Shown: positions 10,601 through 19,264, counted from the stretch's first letter. The stretch is 64,000 nt of DNA from an uncultured Bacteroidales bacterium (GCA_905233475.1 CAJOEN010000002.1:27311-91310); one strand, 5' to 3'. Program-made: numbers and translations. Notes: generated from the sequence alone by a model not told the origin.

Positions 10601-11432
10601 CTATGCACTGCCGTGCAACCCAATAGCAAATATTGTAATTTCCAATATAACCGATACCGAGATAACCCTCAAGTGGGATTCCGACTCCAATCAAAATGCT
10701 TGGGAGATTCATTGCTTTGACATTGAAAGTGGAGTGGACACCGTTTACACCGTTTACTCCAACCCATGCCGTCTTACGGGGCTTATCACCGGACTGACCT
10801 ACCATTTCTCTGTACGTAGCCTGTGCACATCGGGACTTAACGGAGGATGGTCGGATACCGTAGTAGCCATAGTTGCATACTGCAAACCGGTGAAAAACGT
10901 TCATATAATACCTGTTAGCGCAAGTTCCGTGAACATCACTTGGGACATTACCGACTCCGACCAGAACCTTTGGGAGATTGAATACGGATTGCGCGGATTC
11001 TACGAAGGCGACGGCACCGGAACAACGGTGATAACCGCCACAAACTCGTACACCCTAACAGGCCTGAACTTCACCACCACATACGATGTGTTTGTGCGTG
11101 CCCGCTGCAGCAACGGATTCTACAGCATTTGGACACAACGCAACCGTTTCGCTTTGGCGGACATAGACGTACCGCAAAACGAGGACAACGAAATGTTCCT
11201 CTATCCCAATCCGGCAACCGAAGAAGTGTATGTGCTGCTGAATACCGTAGCAGGCGAATACACCATGGATGTCGTTGATATGAAAGGCAGAATCGTTAAA
11301 ACAAAGATTTTGGCGGTGGGTGACGAACGCACGCCATTGGTTTTGGACATCAGCGATTTGGCAAGAGGCACATATTTCGTGAAAATATCCAACGGCGAAA
11401 CAAAGGCCGTGCGCAAACTGATAGCACAGTAA
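4683..11432 (+). CDS. giant multi-domain fibronectin type III / cleaved-adhesin-like surface protein with type IX secretion C-terminal sorting domain
   Basis: 2249 aa; signal peptide MRKYLTKALLAIALFPYFAYSQ; many FN3-like modules (e.g. TSVDVAWVAGGSETRWKLEYS...GLQPNTQYYFRVGAIC); C-terminus MFLYPNPATEEVYVLL...DISDLARGTYFVKISNGETKAVRKLIAQ. Confidence 0.9.
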   Translation: MRKYLTKALLAIALFPYFAYSQCPAPTVVVMGVTSTSVDVAWVAGGSETRWKLEYSLNSMTWTSAGTVTTTSHTFSGLQPNTQYYFRVGAICPNDTTYAMVRQATECFSMRFPFRENFDRCPTSSPATLPSCWTLSSNYSSYPSITTSNATSSPNCLYMNNYTYNRSNYVGIVTPKSPEPLNRLQVSFTIYKSNTSYKHAVVVGALTNPNDYSTFVPIDTAEPGNATGYYNFTLPLKKYRGNAQYIGIYACGLGDSYSYPYLDDIEVDYYTTCSRVTNLQTQSNSPTSAVSTWQNGRDGIPEFYIVSYTPANSINWITDTTHSTYKVFSNLASGTTYYIAITPVCLNGDTSYATYDTITTTSCITQPMTVGSGGSVSINVPIETDVDYGYAQQIYDSADLGGPKNLSAIAFNYRGSRAMTVKSNCTIYLANVSQSTFVPNQISTLLSDTLLTQVYAGPLNCVPGWNIFPFDTTFHYDGHSNLLVAIDDNSGNNVSGANFSTHATTGDKSAVIGTFVDIDPAAPIIPPTVYSYRNDITLYYCDTAATCAPPTAVVTNITDTKIKVAWAPGLHETRWILERSTNANGPWTYVNTVSTTEYDFTGLNPSTLYYFRVGSICTNDTMYCVVSDTTDCGYITTFPLTESFESYSASSARTSRIGLCWGRLNNNNSQTIINPYVYRGIASQGNQSMYFNSTSSQYALLSTPPMGVNVSRLMLTFDIYRSNSSYYGKIAVGVMTDPGDISTFIGIDTVWGNYGVWETFIVPFDHYVGTGKYIALVAVQNEYTYVYVDNLRIDTIPACPKPTGLQVANISSRSAFATWLAGTIGDGIADHFIVEMKPSSQAAWVTVDTTSNAYYFFSNLAASTTYDVRIKGVCTCGDTSEYLVGSFKTADCLIGGNSSNSITGSTTTSYYLPVVENASYSYTQQIFTPAEIGGQKFIEAVEFYYSGSSAMTDKDTCVIYLGHTTRSTFASNTDYVAFADLTPVYSGSMNSTFGWNRFTFTTPFFYNGVDNLVIAIDDNSGSYPGTTSNFYVLSANSKSLYFSSTSDIDPMSPSVTGNIYNYRNSAKFISQCDNSAPCVQPNVRILNKTSNTVEMMWVPGSTDSLWVVLYKPSADSIWRVADTTADTLYTLRNLSAISRYDIRVMSLCGGDSAYADFNIKTDCGAVSIYPYTENFESYSASSSYTAYGPNDQLPDCWTFYSSGTNRHARRNDYCPRIYGSSNSSYLPNNSGKALLVTASNYSSLSYAYNYQTVGAHHYAVLPEFVDSLPRLTVSFKYRMSTNNTTTNYGMLCFGYVLGDTNFTTIASYPATTSSRTVFMDLSADTTIHHVPGARLAFRFDAVYSSQNYVYFCIDDVEIGWAPTCWKPYDIKDVSIDSITTKLLWKDATVLSTTLGYEVVWGSYGFEPDTATVNYASVADTFITLTNLQPNTIYQCYVRALCGIDGNSVWSIPHTFRTAQIPANMPYNCNFESTATPDNGWTFVNPTYGNNAWIVGNAVGNNSNRSMYVSNTGGILNDYATTTAALSWAYRDIYVPFNNGNNFNLKFDWRADGENNRDYMAVYFGSVSTAESNDAGTLVPPANSTLVGRYNGNGNTFSRVVYQLPQLSDTVIRIYFAWVNDANSQGSNPPAAVDNVSVKLDCPEPTGIRVTNITQTSARVSWRHTTGAYHWMLEYRPDGLNQWTSVDLNDTTYTITGLTSSMSYYVRVRCMCTSIDTSEYSDSVRFNTLCGQIRNFPYVETFDSYGTSPSAYPTCWSYAGSATRPNCSATTYSSAPASLYFNTAANTQAIAITPRMKVFNPYELELSFRAYSTSTSSYLIVGLMSDSTSTQSFIGVDTVRVNSANRWFTHVSDLSSYTGVGQFVGFKVGGSAASNFNIDDIIIDYHGADCADPTGIATMFGTNYMHCTWNEVANYEFQYCILGDTIWSNTLILNNTNYYYKTGLIDSTTYIWRIRTICPDSAGYSHWNYDTITTYALPCNPIANIVISNITDTEITLKWDSDSNQNAWEIHCFDIESGVDTVYTVYSNPCRLTGLITGLTYHFSVRSLCTSGLNGGWSDTVVAIVAYCKPVKNVHIIPVSASSVNITWDITDSDQNLWEIEYGLRGFYEGDGTGTTVITATNSYTLTGLNFTTTYDVFVRARCSNGFYSIWTQRNRFALADIDVPQNEDNEMFLYPNPATEEVYVLLNTVAGEYTMDVVDMKGRIVKTKILAVGDERTPLVLDISDLARGTYFVKISNGETKAVRKLIAQ

Positions 11433-11446
11433 AAAACATTCCATTT

Positions 11447-11488
11447 AAAAAAAATGACGCGTCAATAACAGACGCGTCATTTTTTTTA
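11447..11488 (+). terminator. intrinsic terminator after the giant FN3 gene
   Basis: AAAAAAATGACGCGTC-AATAACA-GACGCGTCATTTTTTTT perfect stem with T-run. Confidence 0.9.
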
Positions 11489-11739
11489 TGCAAAAATCTT
11501 TTCCATTTCACTCTCCTTACAAAAAACTTATCAACATTTTTTTTTCATTGCAATCCGAAAACTGGTTGGTGGCATAACACCCGCACTCCGGATTAGGACA
11601 ACTCAATCCGTTTGTTTGTAGCACTTTCGGAAAATTGAAACCTTTTGCGGAAGAAGCTCGTTTACATAGATTGTTTGGAATAAAATGGTATTTTTAAACA
11701 TATAATGGTAAAAAAAGTTTTTTTTTGGAAAAATATTCG

Positions 11740-11747
11740 TACCTTTG
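11740..11747 (+). promoter_or_regulatory. -7 promoter motif TACCTTTG upstream of mraZ/dcw cluster
   Basis: TACCTTTGCAG, 26 bp before the mraZ ATG. Confidence 0.6.
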
Positions 11748-11772
11748 CAGAACGAAACAAAATAGATAAAGG

Positions 11773-12249
11773 ATGTCGTTAATACTTGGAAAAGAATATT
11801 GTAGGATAGACGGTAACGGTCGTTTCAAGTTTCCGGTGGCTTTGAAAAAGCAGTTGCAGCCGGAAGACGACGGTCGTTTTGTAATCCGACAAAGTATTTA
11901 TGCCGAGTGTTTGGAACTATGGACATACGCTTCGTTCTATGCTGAGGTGGAAAGACTCCAGAAAAACCTAAACCCCTACAAGCCGGAAGACCGTATGCTG
12001 TTGCGCAAACTTACCGAAGGCAACATCATTGAGCTCGACACCAACGACCGGCTTCTGATTCCTGCCGAACAAAAATCGAGAATCGGCAACGCCAAAGACA
12101 TAGTGCTTATCTCACTTGGCGGCAACTTTATCGAAATTTGGGACCACGACAAGTACAACCAGATGGAAGGCTCGGGCAGCGACACCGAATATGTGTCTAT
12201 GGCCAGCGATAAACTGGGCAACCTGTCGGACAGCAACAAAGTCGAATAA
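11773..12249 (+). CDS. mraZ: division/cell wall cluster transcriptional repressor MraZ
   Basis: First gene of dcw cluster; CRIDGNGRFKFPVALKKQL... ; 158 aa. Confidence 0.92.
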   Translation: MSLILGKEYCRIDGNGRFKFPVALKKQLQPEDDGRFVIRQSIYAECLELWTYASFYAEVERLQKNLNPYKPEDRMLLRKLTEGNIIELDTNDRLLIPAEQKSRIGNAKDIVLISLGGNFIEIWDHDKYNQMEGSGSDTEYVSMASDKLGNLSDSNKVE

Positions 12250-12271
12250 AGCAAGGAATTAGCAAACGAAT

Positions 12272-13186
12272 ATGGCACAGTACCATTTGCCGGTATTATT
12301 GAAACAGAGTGTGGAAGGATTGTCCATCAATCCCCAAGGTACGTATGTGGATGCGACTTTCGGGGGGGGCGGACATTCACGTTACATATTGAAGCACCTC
12401 GGCAGCAACGGACGTTTGTTCGCTTTCGACCACGACTCCGATGCATTGGCAAATGCCATAGACGATACGCGTTTTACACTCATTCATGAAAATTTCAGGT
12501 ACTTGAAGAATTTCTTGCGCATGAATGGTGTAAGTCATATCGACGGGGTGTTGGCCGATCTGGGCGTATCGTCGCACCAGTTCGACGAGGCGGGGAGAGG
12601 TTTCTCCACTCGTTTCGATGCCGAACTCGACTTGCGTATGGACCGTCGGCAAACGCTTACCGCAAAAGACATTGTTAATACCTATACAGAGCAGGAGCTC
12701 CGTAATATTTTTGCCAGCTACGGCGAACTGCCCAACGCTCAGCGTATGGCCAAGGCAATTGTATCGGCGCGAGACGAGAACCCTGTTCAAACCACTTTTG
12801 ACCTGAAAAAAGTACTTGAGAGGCATGTGCCAAAAAATCAGGAAAACAAGTATTTCGCTATGGTTTTCCAAGCTCTGCGCATAGAGGTGAACGGGGAACT
12901 CGAAGCCCTAAAAGCCATGCTGACACAAGCGGTGGACATGCTCAACGATGGGGGCAGGATGGTTATAATCTCCTACCATTCGCTTGAGGACCGTTTGGTG
13001 AAAAATATTATGAAAACAGGCAATTTCGAGGGTGAGGTGAAAAAAGATTTCTACGGCAACTTGCTTTCGCCTCTCAAGCCGATAACACGCAAGCCTGTGG
13101 TGCCAGATGATTGCGAGTTGGCCGAAAATCCGCGCTCGAGAAGTGCCAAACTACGAATAGCCGAAAAACAAACACAGAAAAATTGA
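12272..13186 (+). CDS. rsmH: 16S rRNA (cytosine(1402)-N(4))-methyltransferase RsmH
   Basis: HLPVLLKQSVEGL...YVDATFGGGGHSRYIL...GVLADLGVSSHQFDEAGRGFS. Confidence 0.97.
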   Translation: MAQYHLPVLLKQSVEGLSINPQGTYVDATFGGGGHSRYILKHLGSNGRLFAFDHDSDALANAIDDTRFTLIHENFRYLKNFLRMNGVSHIDGVLADLGVSSHQFDEAGRGFSTRFDAELDLRMDRRQTLTAKDIVNTYTEQELRNIFASYGELPNAQRMAKAIVSARDENPVQTTFDLKKVLERHVPKNQENKYFAMVFQALRIEVNGELEALKAMLTQAVDMLNDGGRMVIISYHSLEDRLVKNIMKTGNFEGEVKKDFYGNLLSPLKPITRKPVVPDDCELAENPRSRSAKLRIAEKQTQKN

Positions 13187-13190
13187 GACA

Positions 13191-13625
13191 ATGGATGAGG
13201 AAAACAAAATAGAAGTTGAATTTGCTGAGGAAGTCCCTTTGGCCGAAAGCCCCAACGAGAGCCTGAACGACGATGCCGCCGACAGTGCCGAAACAGCTGA
13301 CAAGGGTAAAAGGGTGCGTTTTTCGGATATTATCGCCGGACGCATACTTGGCACCAAAACCTTTACCGGACAGCTTAAACTTGCCATATTGGTGCTAATC
13401 TACAGTTTTGTGCTTATAGCCAACAGGTACAATATCGAAAGTCTGACCATAGAAAACAAGCGTCTCCAATACGAGATAGACGAACTGAGGGTGAGGCAGA
13501 TACAAAATCGTTGCGACTACATGAACGCCACCATGTTCACCGAAGTGGCCGCAAAACTGCGTCCCACAGGAATAAAAGAAGGTACTACGCCATCGCTGAA
13601 GATAACCATTAAAGACAAGCGTTAG
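13191..13625 (+). CDS. ftsL: FtsL-like cell division protein (single TM, coiled coil)
   Basis: Position between rsmH and ftsI; single TM segment LAILVLIYSFVLIANRYNIE followed by a coiled-coil region. Confidence 0.75.
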   Translation: MDEENKIEVEFAEEVPLAESPNESLNDDAADSAETADKGKRVRFSDIIAGRILGTKTFTGQLKLAILVLIYSFVLIANRYNIESLTIENKRLQYEIDELRVRQIQNRCDYMNATMFTEVAAKLRPTGIKEGTTPSLKITIKDKR

Positions 13626-13627
13626 AA

Positions 13628-15970
13628 ATGATGAAAGACGACACCGGAAAAATATCACGACGCCTGCTCCCGCTCTTTGTGGTACTATGTCTGTTCATGG
13701 TGCTGCCAATAGTGTGGAACCTTATTAAGTTGCAGCTGATTGACGGTGCCGAATGGCGTTCGAAAGCCAAGAATTCCACTATAGTACGCCGCAAAGTGGA
13801 GGCACAGCGCGGAACCATATATTCCTCCGACGGCAAAATTCTCGCCACATCGCTTCCTGTTTACGACATAATAATAGACTTTGGCCGGGAACAGGTGAAC
13901 AAAAAAGATAAATACGACGACAGCCTAAAAACATCTTCGGGCAAAGAGTATTACCGTTGGATAATCTCTAAAGAGACTTTTAAACGCTGTTTGCCAGCAC
14001 TTTGCGACAGTATGGCAAAACTGTTTCCCGAAAAACCATACGAATACTATTACGACTTTTTTACAAGGGAACGCAATCGTAAAAACCGTTATTGCTATGT
14101 AAAAAGGAACGTATCCTATTATCAGAAAAACCGTATGCAGACTTTTCCGATGCTTATGGTTGATACAGTTTTGCTGACAAAAAAACAGAAAAAGAATTTT
14201 AAGCCAAAATTCTGTAGGGCAGTAATATGCAAAACACGCGACATACGCATAAACCCCTATGGCAATATGGCACGCCACACCATAGGATTTCTGCGTAAAA
14301 GCAACGACACCTCCGAGTCATACAATGGCCTTGAAGGCTTCTACGACAATTATTTGCGCGGACAACAAGGCTTTCGGTGGGAACGCAAACTTGCACGCAA
14401 AGAGGGTGAGAATATGTGGATACCGATGGAAAGCTCCGACCAAAAACGTGCTGTGGACGGAATGGACATAATCTCTACCATAGACACCCGCCTGCAAGAC
14501 CTTGCCACCAACTCCCTGTACAAGTGCGTAAGCGAAAATCAGGCCGACTACGGGTGTGTAATTCTTATGGAGGTTGAAACCGGATATGTGCGTGCAATCA
14601 GCAGTTTGCAGTATATAGATTCTGTCCGAGGCTATGCCGAGATAAACAACCAAGCCTGCGTAAATTCCTACGAACCCGGCTCCACCTTCAAAACCGTTAC
14701 CAATATGGTGTTGCTCGAAAACGACAAGTGCGACACAGCAATGACGGTTCCAACAGGCGAAAAGTATTACTCCGAGGAGGCTACTGCCAAAAATCCTAAT
14801 CCCAAAGGCGTTAAGATTAAGGACAGCCATTCCGACGGCTCCACCGGTTCCACAACCATGAAACACGCTTTTGAAATATCGTCGAACGTAGGCACCTGCT
14901 ACCCGGTGTGGCAGAACTACCGCGACAACCGCAAAGAGTACCGCGATAAACTCATATCGGTGCTGCCTATGCAACGTCTCGGCCTCGACCTCGCATTGCA
15001 GGAACCCACTCCATACATGCACTCCGACCTATCGCAACCAATAGATTTCCTTAACCTCTGCTATGGCTACGTGTCGCGTTTCACCGCCCTGCAAATGCTA
15101 ACCTTCTACAACGCCATAGCCAACAAAGGCAAAATGGTTAAACCGCTGTTTTGTAGCGAGATACGTCAGGGTTCGGAATCGGTTAAGAAAATGGAGCCTA
15201 TTGTTATAAAAGATAAAATCTGTTCCGACAAAACGCTGGCAATACTCAACGACATGCTTATAGGTGTTGTGGAAAATGGCTCGGCGAAACGTCGTCTTTC
15301 CAGAACTCCATACGGAATTGCAGGAAAAACAGGAACTTCGCAGATAAACTACACCCAAAGGGATAATGCAGAAATGCGGTATTGTGCTTCGTTTGCCGGA
15401 TATTTTCCTGCCGAAAATCCGCAGTACTCCTGTATTGTGGTGATTTTCAATCCCAAGCAGGGACTTAATTATGGCGGCGAACTTGCGGCTCCTGTGTTTA
15501 AAGACCTTGCCGACCGCGTTTGTGGCACCATACTGAATATGGAACTGAAAATCCCCAAGGAGAAAACGGTGCGTCCTCCCTATGTAAAAAAAGGTAATGC
15601 CAAGGAAATATGCATGGCGTTTGAATATTTGGGCATGAAATACCGAAAATCCGACACCGTGGGCAATCCGCAATGGCTCGATGCCGAGCAGGACACAAAC
15701 GGCAACGCTATATATCATACCTATAATGTACCAAACGGCGTGGTGCCCAACTGCAAAGGCATGACGGCAAAAGACGCTGTGTTTATGCTTGAAAGAATGG
15801 GCTTGAAGGTCAGCATTGAAGGTCGCGGCAAGGTGGTGTCGCAGTCCCTGCAACAAAACCGTCCGTACAAACGTGGCGACAGGATAAAACTTATCCTTAG
15901 ACCCGAAGCACCGGCACTGCCGCAGCTGGAACAAAACAGTGAAACGTCAAAAAACGAAACAAAGCAATGA
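13628..15970 (+). CDS. ftsI: penicillin-binding protein / peptidoglycan D,D-transpeptidase FtsI with C-terminal PASTA domain
   Basis: YEPGSTFKTVT (SxxK), SSNVGT (SxN), AGKTGTSQ (KTGT) motifs; PASTA-like VPNCKGMTAKDAVFMLERMGLKV. Confidence 0.95.
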   Translation: MMKDDTGKISRRLLPLFVVLCLFMVLPIVWNLIKLQLIDGAEWRSKAKNSTIVRRKVEAQRGTIYSSDGKILATSLPVYDIIIDFGREQVNKKDKYDDSLKTSSGKEYYRWIISKETFKRCLPALCDSMAKLFPEKPYEYYYDFFTRERNRKNRYCYVKRNVSYYQKNRMQTFPMLMVDTVLLTKKQKKNFKPKFCRAVICKTRDIRINPYGNMARHTIGFLRKSNDTSESYNGLEGFYDNYLRGQQGFRWERKLARKEGENMWIPMESSDQKRAVDGMDIISTIDTRLQDLATNSLYKCVSENQADYGCVILMEVETGYVRAISSLQYIDSVRGYAEINNQACVNSYEPGSTFKTVTNMVLLENDKCDTAMTVPTGEKYYSEEATAKNPNPKGVKIKDSHSDGSTGSTTMKHAFEISSNVGTCYPVWQNYRDNRKEYRDKLISVLPMQRLGLDLALQEPTPYMHSDLSQPIDFLNLCYGYVSRFTALQMLTFYNAIANKGKMVKPLFCSEIRQGSESVKKMEPIVIKDKICSDKTLAILNDMLIGVVENGSAKRRLSRTPYGIAGKTGTSQINYTQRDNAEMRYCASFAGYFPAENPQYSCIVVIFNPKQGLNYGGELAAPVFKDLADRVCGTILNMELKIPKEKTVRPPYVKKGNAKEICMAFEYLGMKYRKSDTVGNPQWLDAEQDTNGNAIYHTYNVPNGVVPNCKGMTAKDAVFMLERMGLKVSIEGRGKVVSQSLQQNRPYKRGDRIKLILRPEAPALPQLEQNSETSKNETKQ

Positions 15971-17418
15971 AACATCTGTCCGAAATATTAAAAGGAATAG
16001 AACACAAGGCCGTAAACTACCGTGATGTTGAGGTGGCAAAAATAACCTTCGATTCGCGAGCTGTGGAGCCCGATACCGTGTTCGTGGCACAAGTGGGAGT
16101 GCATGTGGACGGCCACAAATTTATCGACAATGCCATAGATTCGGGAGCTACTGTGATACTTTGCCAAAACCTTCCTGACACATTGCGCGACGATGTTGTT
16201 TACATACAAACCTCCGACAGCAGCTATGCGCTTGGTGTGGCGGCGGCCAATTTCTTTGGAAATCCTTCGCACAGGCTCAAGCTGATAGGCATTACCGGCA
16301 CCAACGGCAAAACCACCACCGTAACACTGCTGCACCGTATGTTCCGCAACCTCGGCTACAGCGTAGGCCTGCTTTCCACAGTGGTGAATAAAATTGACGA
16401 GCAGGAAATACCCGCTACCCACACCACACCCGATGCCATAGAGCTGAACTCGCTGCTTCAACGCATGGCCGACAACGGTTGCGAATACTGTTTTATGGAA
16501 GTGAGTTCCCATTCCATTGTGCAACAGCGTATTGCAGGATTGCAGTTCTTTGGCGCTATTTTCAGCAACATAACCCACGACCATCTGGATTTCCATAAGA
16601 CTTTTGCCGGTTACATCGCCGCAAAAAAAGCATTCTTCGACAACCTGCCGGCAACCGCTTTCGCCCTCACCAACAAGGACGACCGCAACGGCATGGTAAT
16701 GCTCCAGAACACTAAAGCTCGCAAATATACTTACAGTCTGCAAAGCATGGCTGATTTCAACTGCCGTATTGTGGAAAATACTTTGCAGGGACTGCTCCTG
16801 TCCGTAGGCGGAAAGGAAGTGTGGACACAGCTTGTGGGCAAATTCAACGCTTACAACCTGCTTGCCATATATTCCACCGCACGGCTGTGCGGCATTGCCG
16901 AGGACGAGGCCCTTACAGCCCTTAGCCGCCTGCAGGCCGCCGAAGGCAGGTTCGAATACGTAAACGGTTCCGGCAAAATGGCAATAGTGGACTACGCCCA
17001 CACTCCCGACGCACTGAAAAACGTGCTGCAGACTGTAAACGACATTATGAACGACAACCAGCGGCTTATTGTGGTGGTGGGCTGTGGTGGCGACCGCGAC
17101 GCGCTGAAACGTCCCCTTATGGCACAAATAGCCGCCGATATGTGCCATACGCTGATACTCACCTCCGACAACCCACGTACCGAAGACCCCGAACGCATAC
17201 TCGACGACATGGAAGCCGGGCTTAACACAGCTCAAAAAAACACTACACTGCGTATCACCGACCGTAGGCAGGCAATAAAAACTGCCTGCACTACGGCACA
17301 AACGGGCGACATAATACTTGTGGCCGGCAAAGGTCATGAAAAATATCAGGAAATAAACGGAGTGCGTAATCATTTCGACGACAAGGAAGAACTTAGTAAT
17401 ATATTGAACCTTAAATAA
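15967..17418 (+). CDS. murE: UDP-N-acetylmuramoyl-L-alanyl-D-glutamate--2,6-diaminopimelate ligase
   Basis: GITGTNGKTTTVTLL; TSDNPRTEDPERILDDMEAGL (meso-DAP-type DNPR motif). Confidence 0.97.
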   Translation: MKHLSEILKGIEHKAVNYRDVEVAKITFDSRAVEPDTVFVAQVGVHVDGHKFIDNAIDSGATVILCQNLPDTLRDDVVYIQTSDSSYALGVAAANFFGNPSHRLKLIGITGTNGKTTTVTLLHRMFRNLGYSVGLLSTVVNKIDEQEIPATHTTPDAIELNSLLQRMADNGCEYCFMEVSSHSIVQQRIAGLQFFGAIFSNITHDHLDFHKTFAGYIAAKKAFFDNLPATAFALTNKDDRNGMVMLQNTKARKYTYSLQSMADFNCRIVENTLQGLLLSVGGKEVWTQLVGKFNAYNLLAIYSTARLCGIAEDEALTALSRLQAAEGRFEYVNGSGKMAIVDYAHTPDALKNVLQTVNDIMNDNQRLIVVVGCGGDRDALKRPLMAQIAADMCHTLILTSDNPRTEDPERILDDMEAGLNTAQKNTTLRITDRRQAIKTACTTAQTGDIILVAGKGHEKYQEINGVRNHFDDKEELSNILNLK

Positions 17419-17427
17419 TTATAAATC

Positions 17428-18699
17428 ATGTTATACTATCTTTTTGATTGGTTGGACAAGGCATTCGATTTCCCGGGAGCGGGACTGATACAGTACGTGT
17501 CGTTCCGTGCAATTGTGGTGCTTATCCTTTCCATCATAATATCGATATGGTTTGGCAAGATTTTCATAAACTATATGAAACGCCACAACATCTTCGAAGA
17601 ACAGCGCGACGAAAAGACCGACCCCTTCAACACCAAGAAAAAAGGAGTTCCTACAATGGGCGGAGTAGTGGTTATTGCGGCCATACTTATACCATGCCTA
17701 TTGGTTGGAAAACTTAATAATGTTTATTTCATCCTTATGGTTATAACAACTCTGCTGTTGGGTACGCTCGGCTTTGTGGACGACTATATCAAGACTTTCA
17801 AAAAACGCAAGGACGGACTCAACGGCTGGTACAAAATTGGCGGACAGGTGCTGTTGGGACTTATTGTGGGGCTGACCCTCCGCTATAGTCCCGATGCAGT
17901 GATGAACGAAAGGGTGAACATCCGCATAGAAAACAACATGGAAGTGGTGGAAAAAACTCCCGATGTAAAATCCACACGTACCACAATACCTTTTTTCAAG
18001 AATAACAACCTCAACTACGCCGACCTGTTCAGTTTTTTGGGTAACAAGTGGAAATACGGTGCAGGCTGGATATTCTTTGTGCTCCTTACCGTGTTCGTTG
18101 TGGCGGCGGTAAGCAATGGCTCCAACCTGAACGACGGTATGGACGGCTTGGCTGCGGGCAACTCGGCCATCATTGGGGTGGCACTGCTTGTGTTGGCATA
18201 CGTTTCGGGCAATACGATATTTGCCAACTACCTCAATGTTATGTACATACCCGGTAGCGAGGAGATAGTTATTTTTATGTGTGCCTTTGTGGGAGCCTTG
18301 GTGGGTTTCCTGTGGTACAACTCATATCCCGCGCAAATGTTCATGGGCGATACAGGTAGCCTTACAATAGGCGGTATAATAGCTGTTGCCGCTATAATAA
18401 TACACAAGGAACTGCTACTGCCGATAATATGTGGAGTGTTCCTTATCGAGAGCGTTTCGGTGATGGCACAGCGCATGTATTTCAAACACACAAAGAAAAG
18501 CGGCACTCCCAAACGCATTTGGAAACGCACACCCATACACGACCATTTCCGCACGTCAATGGAGCAGCTAAATCCACCTACGCCGGTAAAATTCCAAGGC
18601 TCCGGAGTGCTGCACCACGAAACAAAAATAACCGTTCGCATGTGGATTATAACACTCGGACTGGCGGCTTTGGCCATACTGACTTTGAAAATAAGATAG
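17428..18699 (+). CDS. mraY: phospho-N-acetylmuramoyl-pentapeptide-transferase
   Basis: KKGVPTMGGVVV, GFVDDYIK, NLNDGMDGLAAG, MGDTGSLTIGG motifs. Confidence 0.97.
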   Translation: MLYYLFDWLDKAFDFPGAGLIQYVSFRAIVVLILSIIISIWFGKIFINYMKRHNIFEEQRDEKTDPFNTKKKGVPTMGGVVVIAAILIPCLLVGKLNNVYFILMVITTLLLGTLGFVDDYIKTFKKRKDGLNGWYKIGGQVLLGLIVGLTLRYSPDAVMNERVNIRIENNMEVVEKTPDVKSTRTTIPFFKNNNLNYADLFSFLGNKWKYGAGWIFFVLLTVFVVAAVSNGSNLNDGMDGLAAGNSAIIGVALLVLAYVSGNTIFANYLNVMYIPGSEEIVIFMCAFVGALVGFLWYNSYPAQMFMGDTGSLTIGGIIAVAAIIIHKELLLPIICGVFLIESVSVMAQRMYFKHTKKSGTPKRIWKRTPIHDHFRTSMEQLNPPTPVKFQGSGVLHHETKITVRMWIITLGLAALAILTLKIR

Positions 18700-18724
18700 A
18701 ACAAACAATAAACATCAGCATATC

Positions 18725-19264
18725 ATGACATTAGAATTATTAGCAAAACAAGGAAGAGAAAAAATCCACACCACTTTGGCAGGCATAGACACCGCCAAGC
18801 TGAAAAAAATGCGCGACGATGCTATGCGCCGCAGTTTCGGCTCGTTCGACGAGATAAAATACAAGCTGGAGTTTGTAGCCCGCATAAACGGCATGGAGTT
18901 TATAAACGACGCGGCTTCGCGTACACCCAACGCCACATGGTACTCGCTCGACACAATGGAAAAGCCGGTGATATGGATTGCCAACGGCGATGTGAACGAT
19001 GTGAACTTCGACACCATAAAACCTTTGGCACTGCGCAAAGTACGCATGCTTATATGCGTTGGAGACGACAGCTCGCGCCTGCACGACACTTTTGCCGGAA
19101 GTGTACCGGTAATTGTTGATGCCCGCAACCTTGCCGTAGCTCTCGACAAAGCCCTCTACTCGGGTATCGAGAATGCAGTGACAATTTTTTCTCCGGCCTG
19201 CGAAAACGGCGTTCCCGTATCCGAACAGGGAGAGGAGTTTAAATATTTTGTAAACGAATTGTAA
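18725..19264 (+). CDS. MurD-like protein consisting only of the C-terminal ligase domain (N-terminal and ATPase domains absent)
   Basis: 179 aa, between mraY and ftsW where murD normally lies; KLEFVARINGMEFINDAASRTPNATWYSLDTMEKPVIWIANGDVNDVNF aligns by eye to the MurD C-terminal region (INGVEFINDSKATNVNSTWYALESM..PVIWIVGGVDKGNDY) but lacks the conserved SKATN lysine. Confidence 0.8.
   Translation: MTLELLAKQGREKIHTTLAGIDTAKLKKMRDDAMRRSFGSFDEIKYKLEFVARINGMEFINDAASRTPNATWYSLDTMEKPVIWIANGDVNDVNFDTIKPLALRKVRMLICVGDDSSRLHDTFAGSVPVIVDARNLAVALDKALYSGIENAVTIFSPACENGVPVSEQGEEFKYFVNEL

Noticed and set aside
10119-10904. 261-aa ORF antisense to the giant FN3 gene
   Set aside because: Antisense artefact in a repeat-rich coding region.
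15988-17373. 461-aa minus-strand ORF antisense to murE
   Set aside because: Low-complexity His/Val/Cys-rich translation, exactly opposite a clear murE; a codon-bias artefact.
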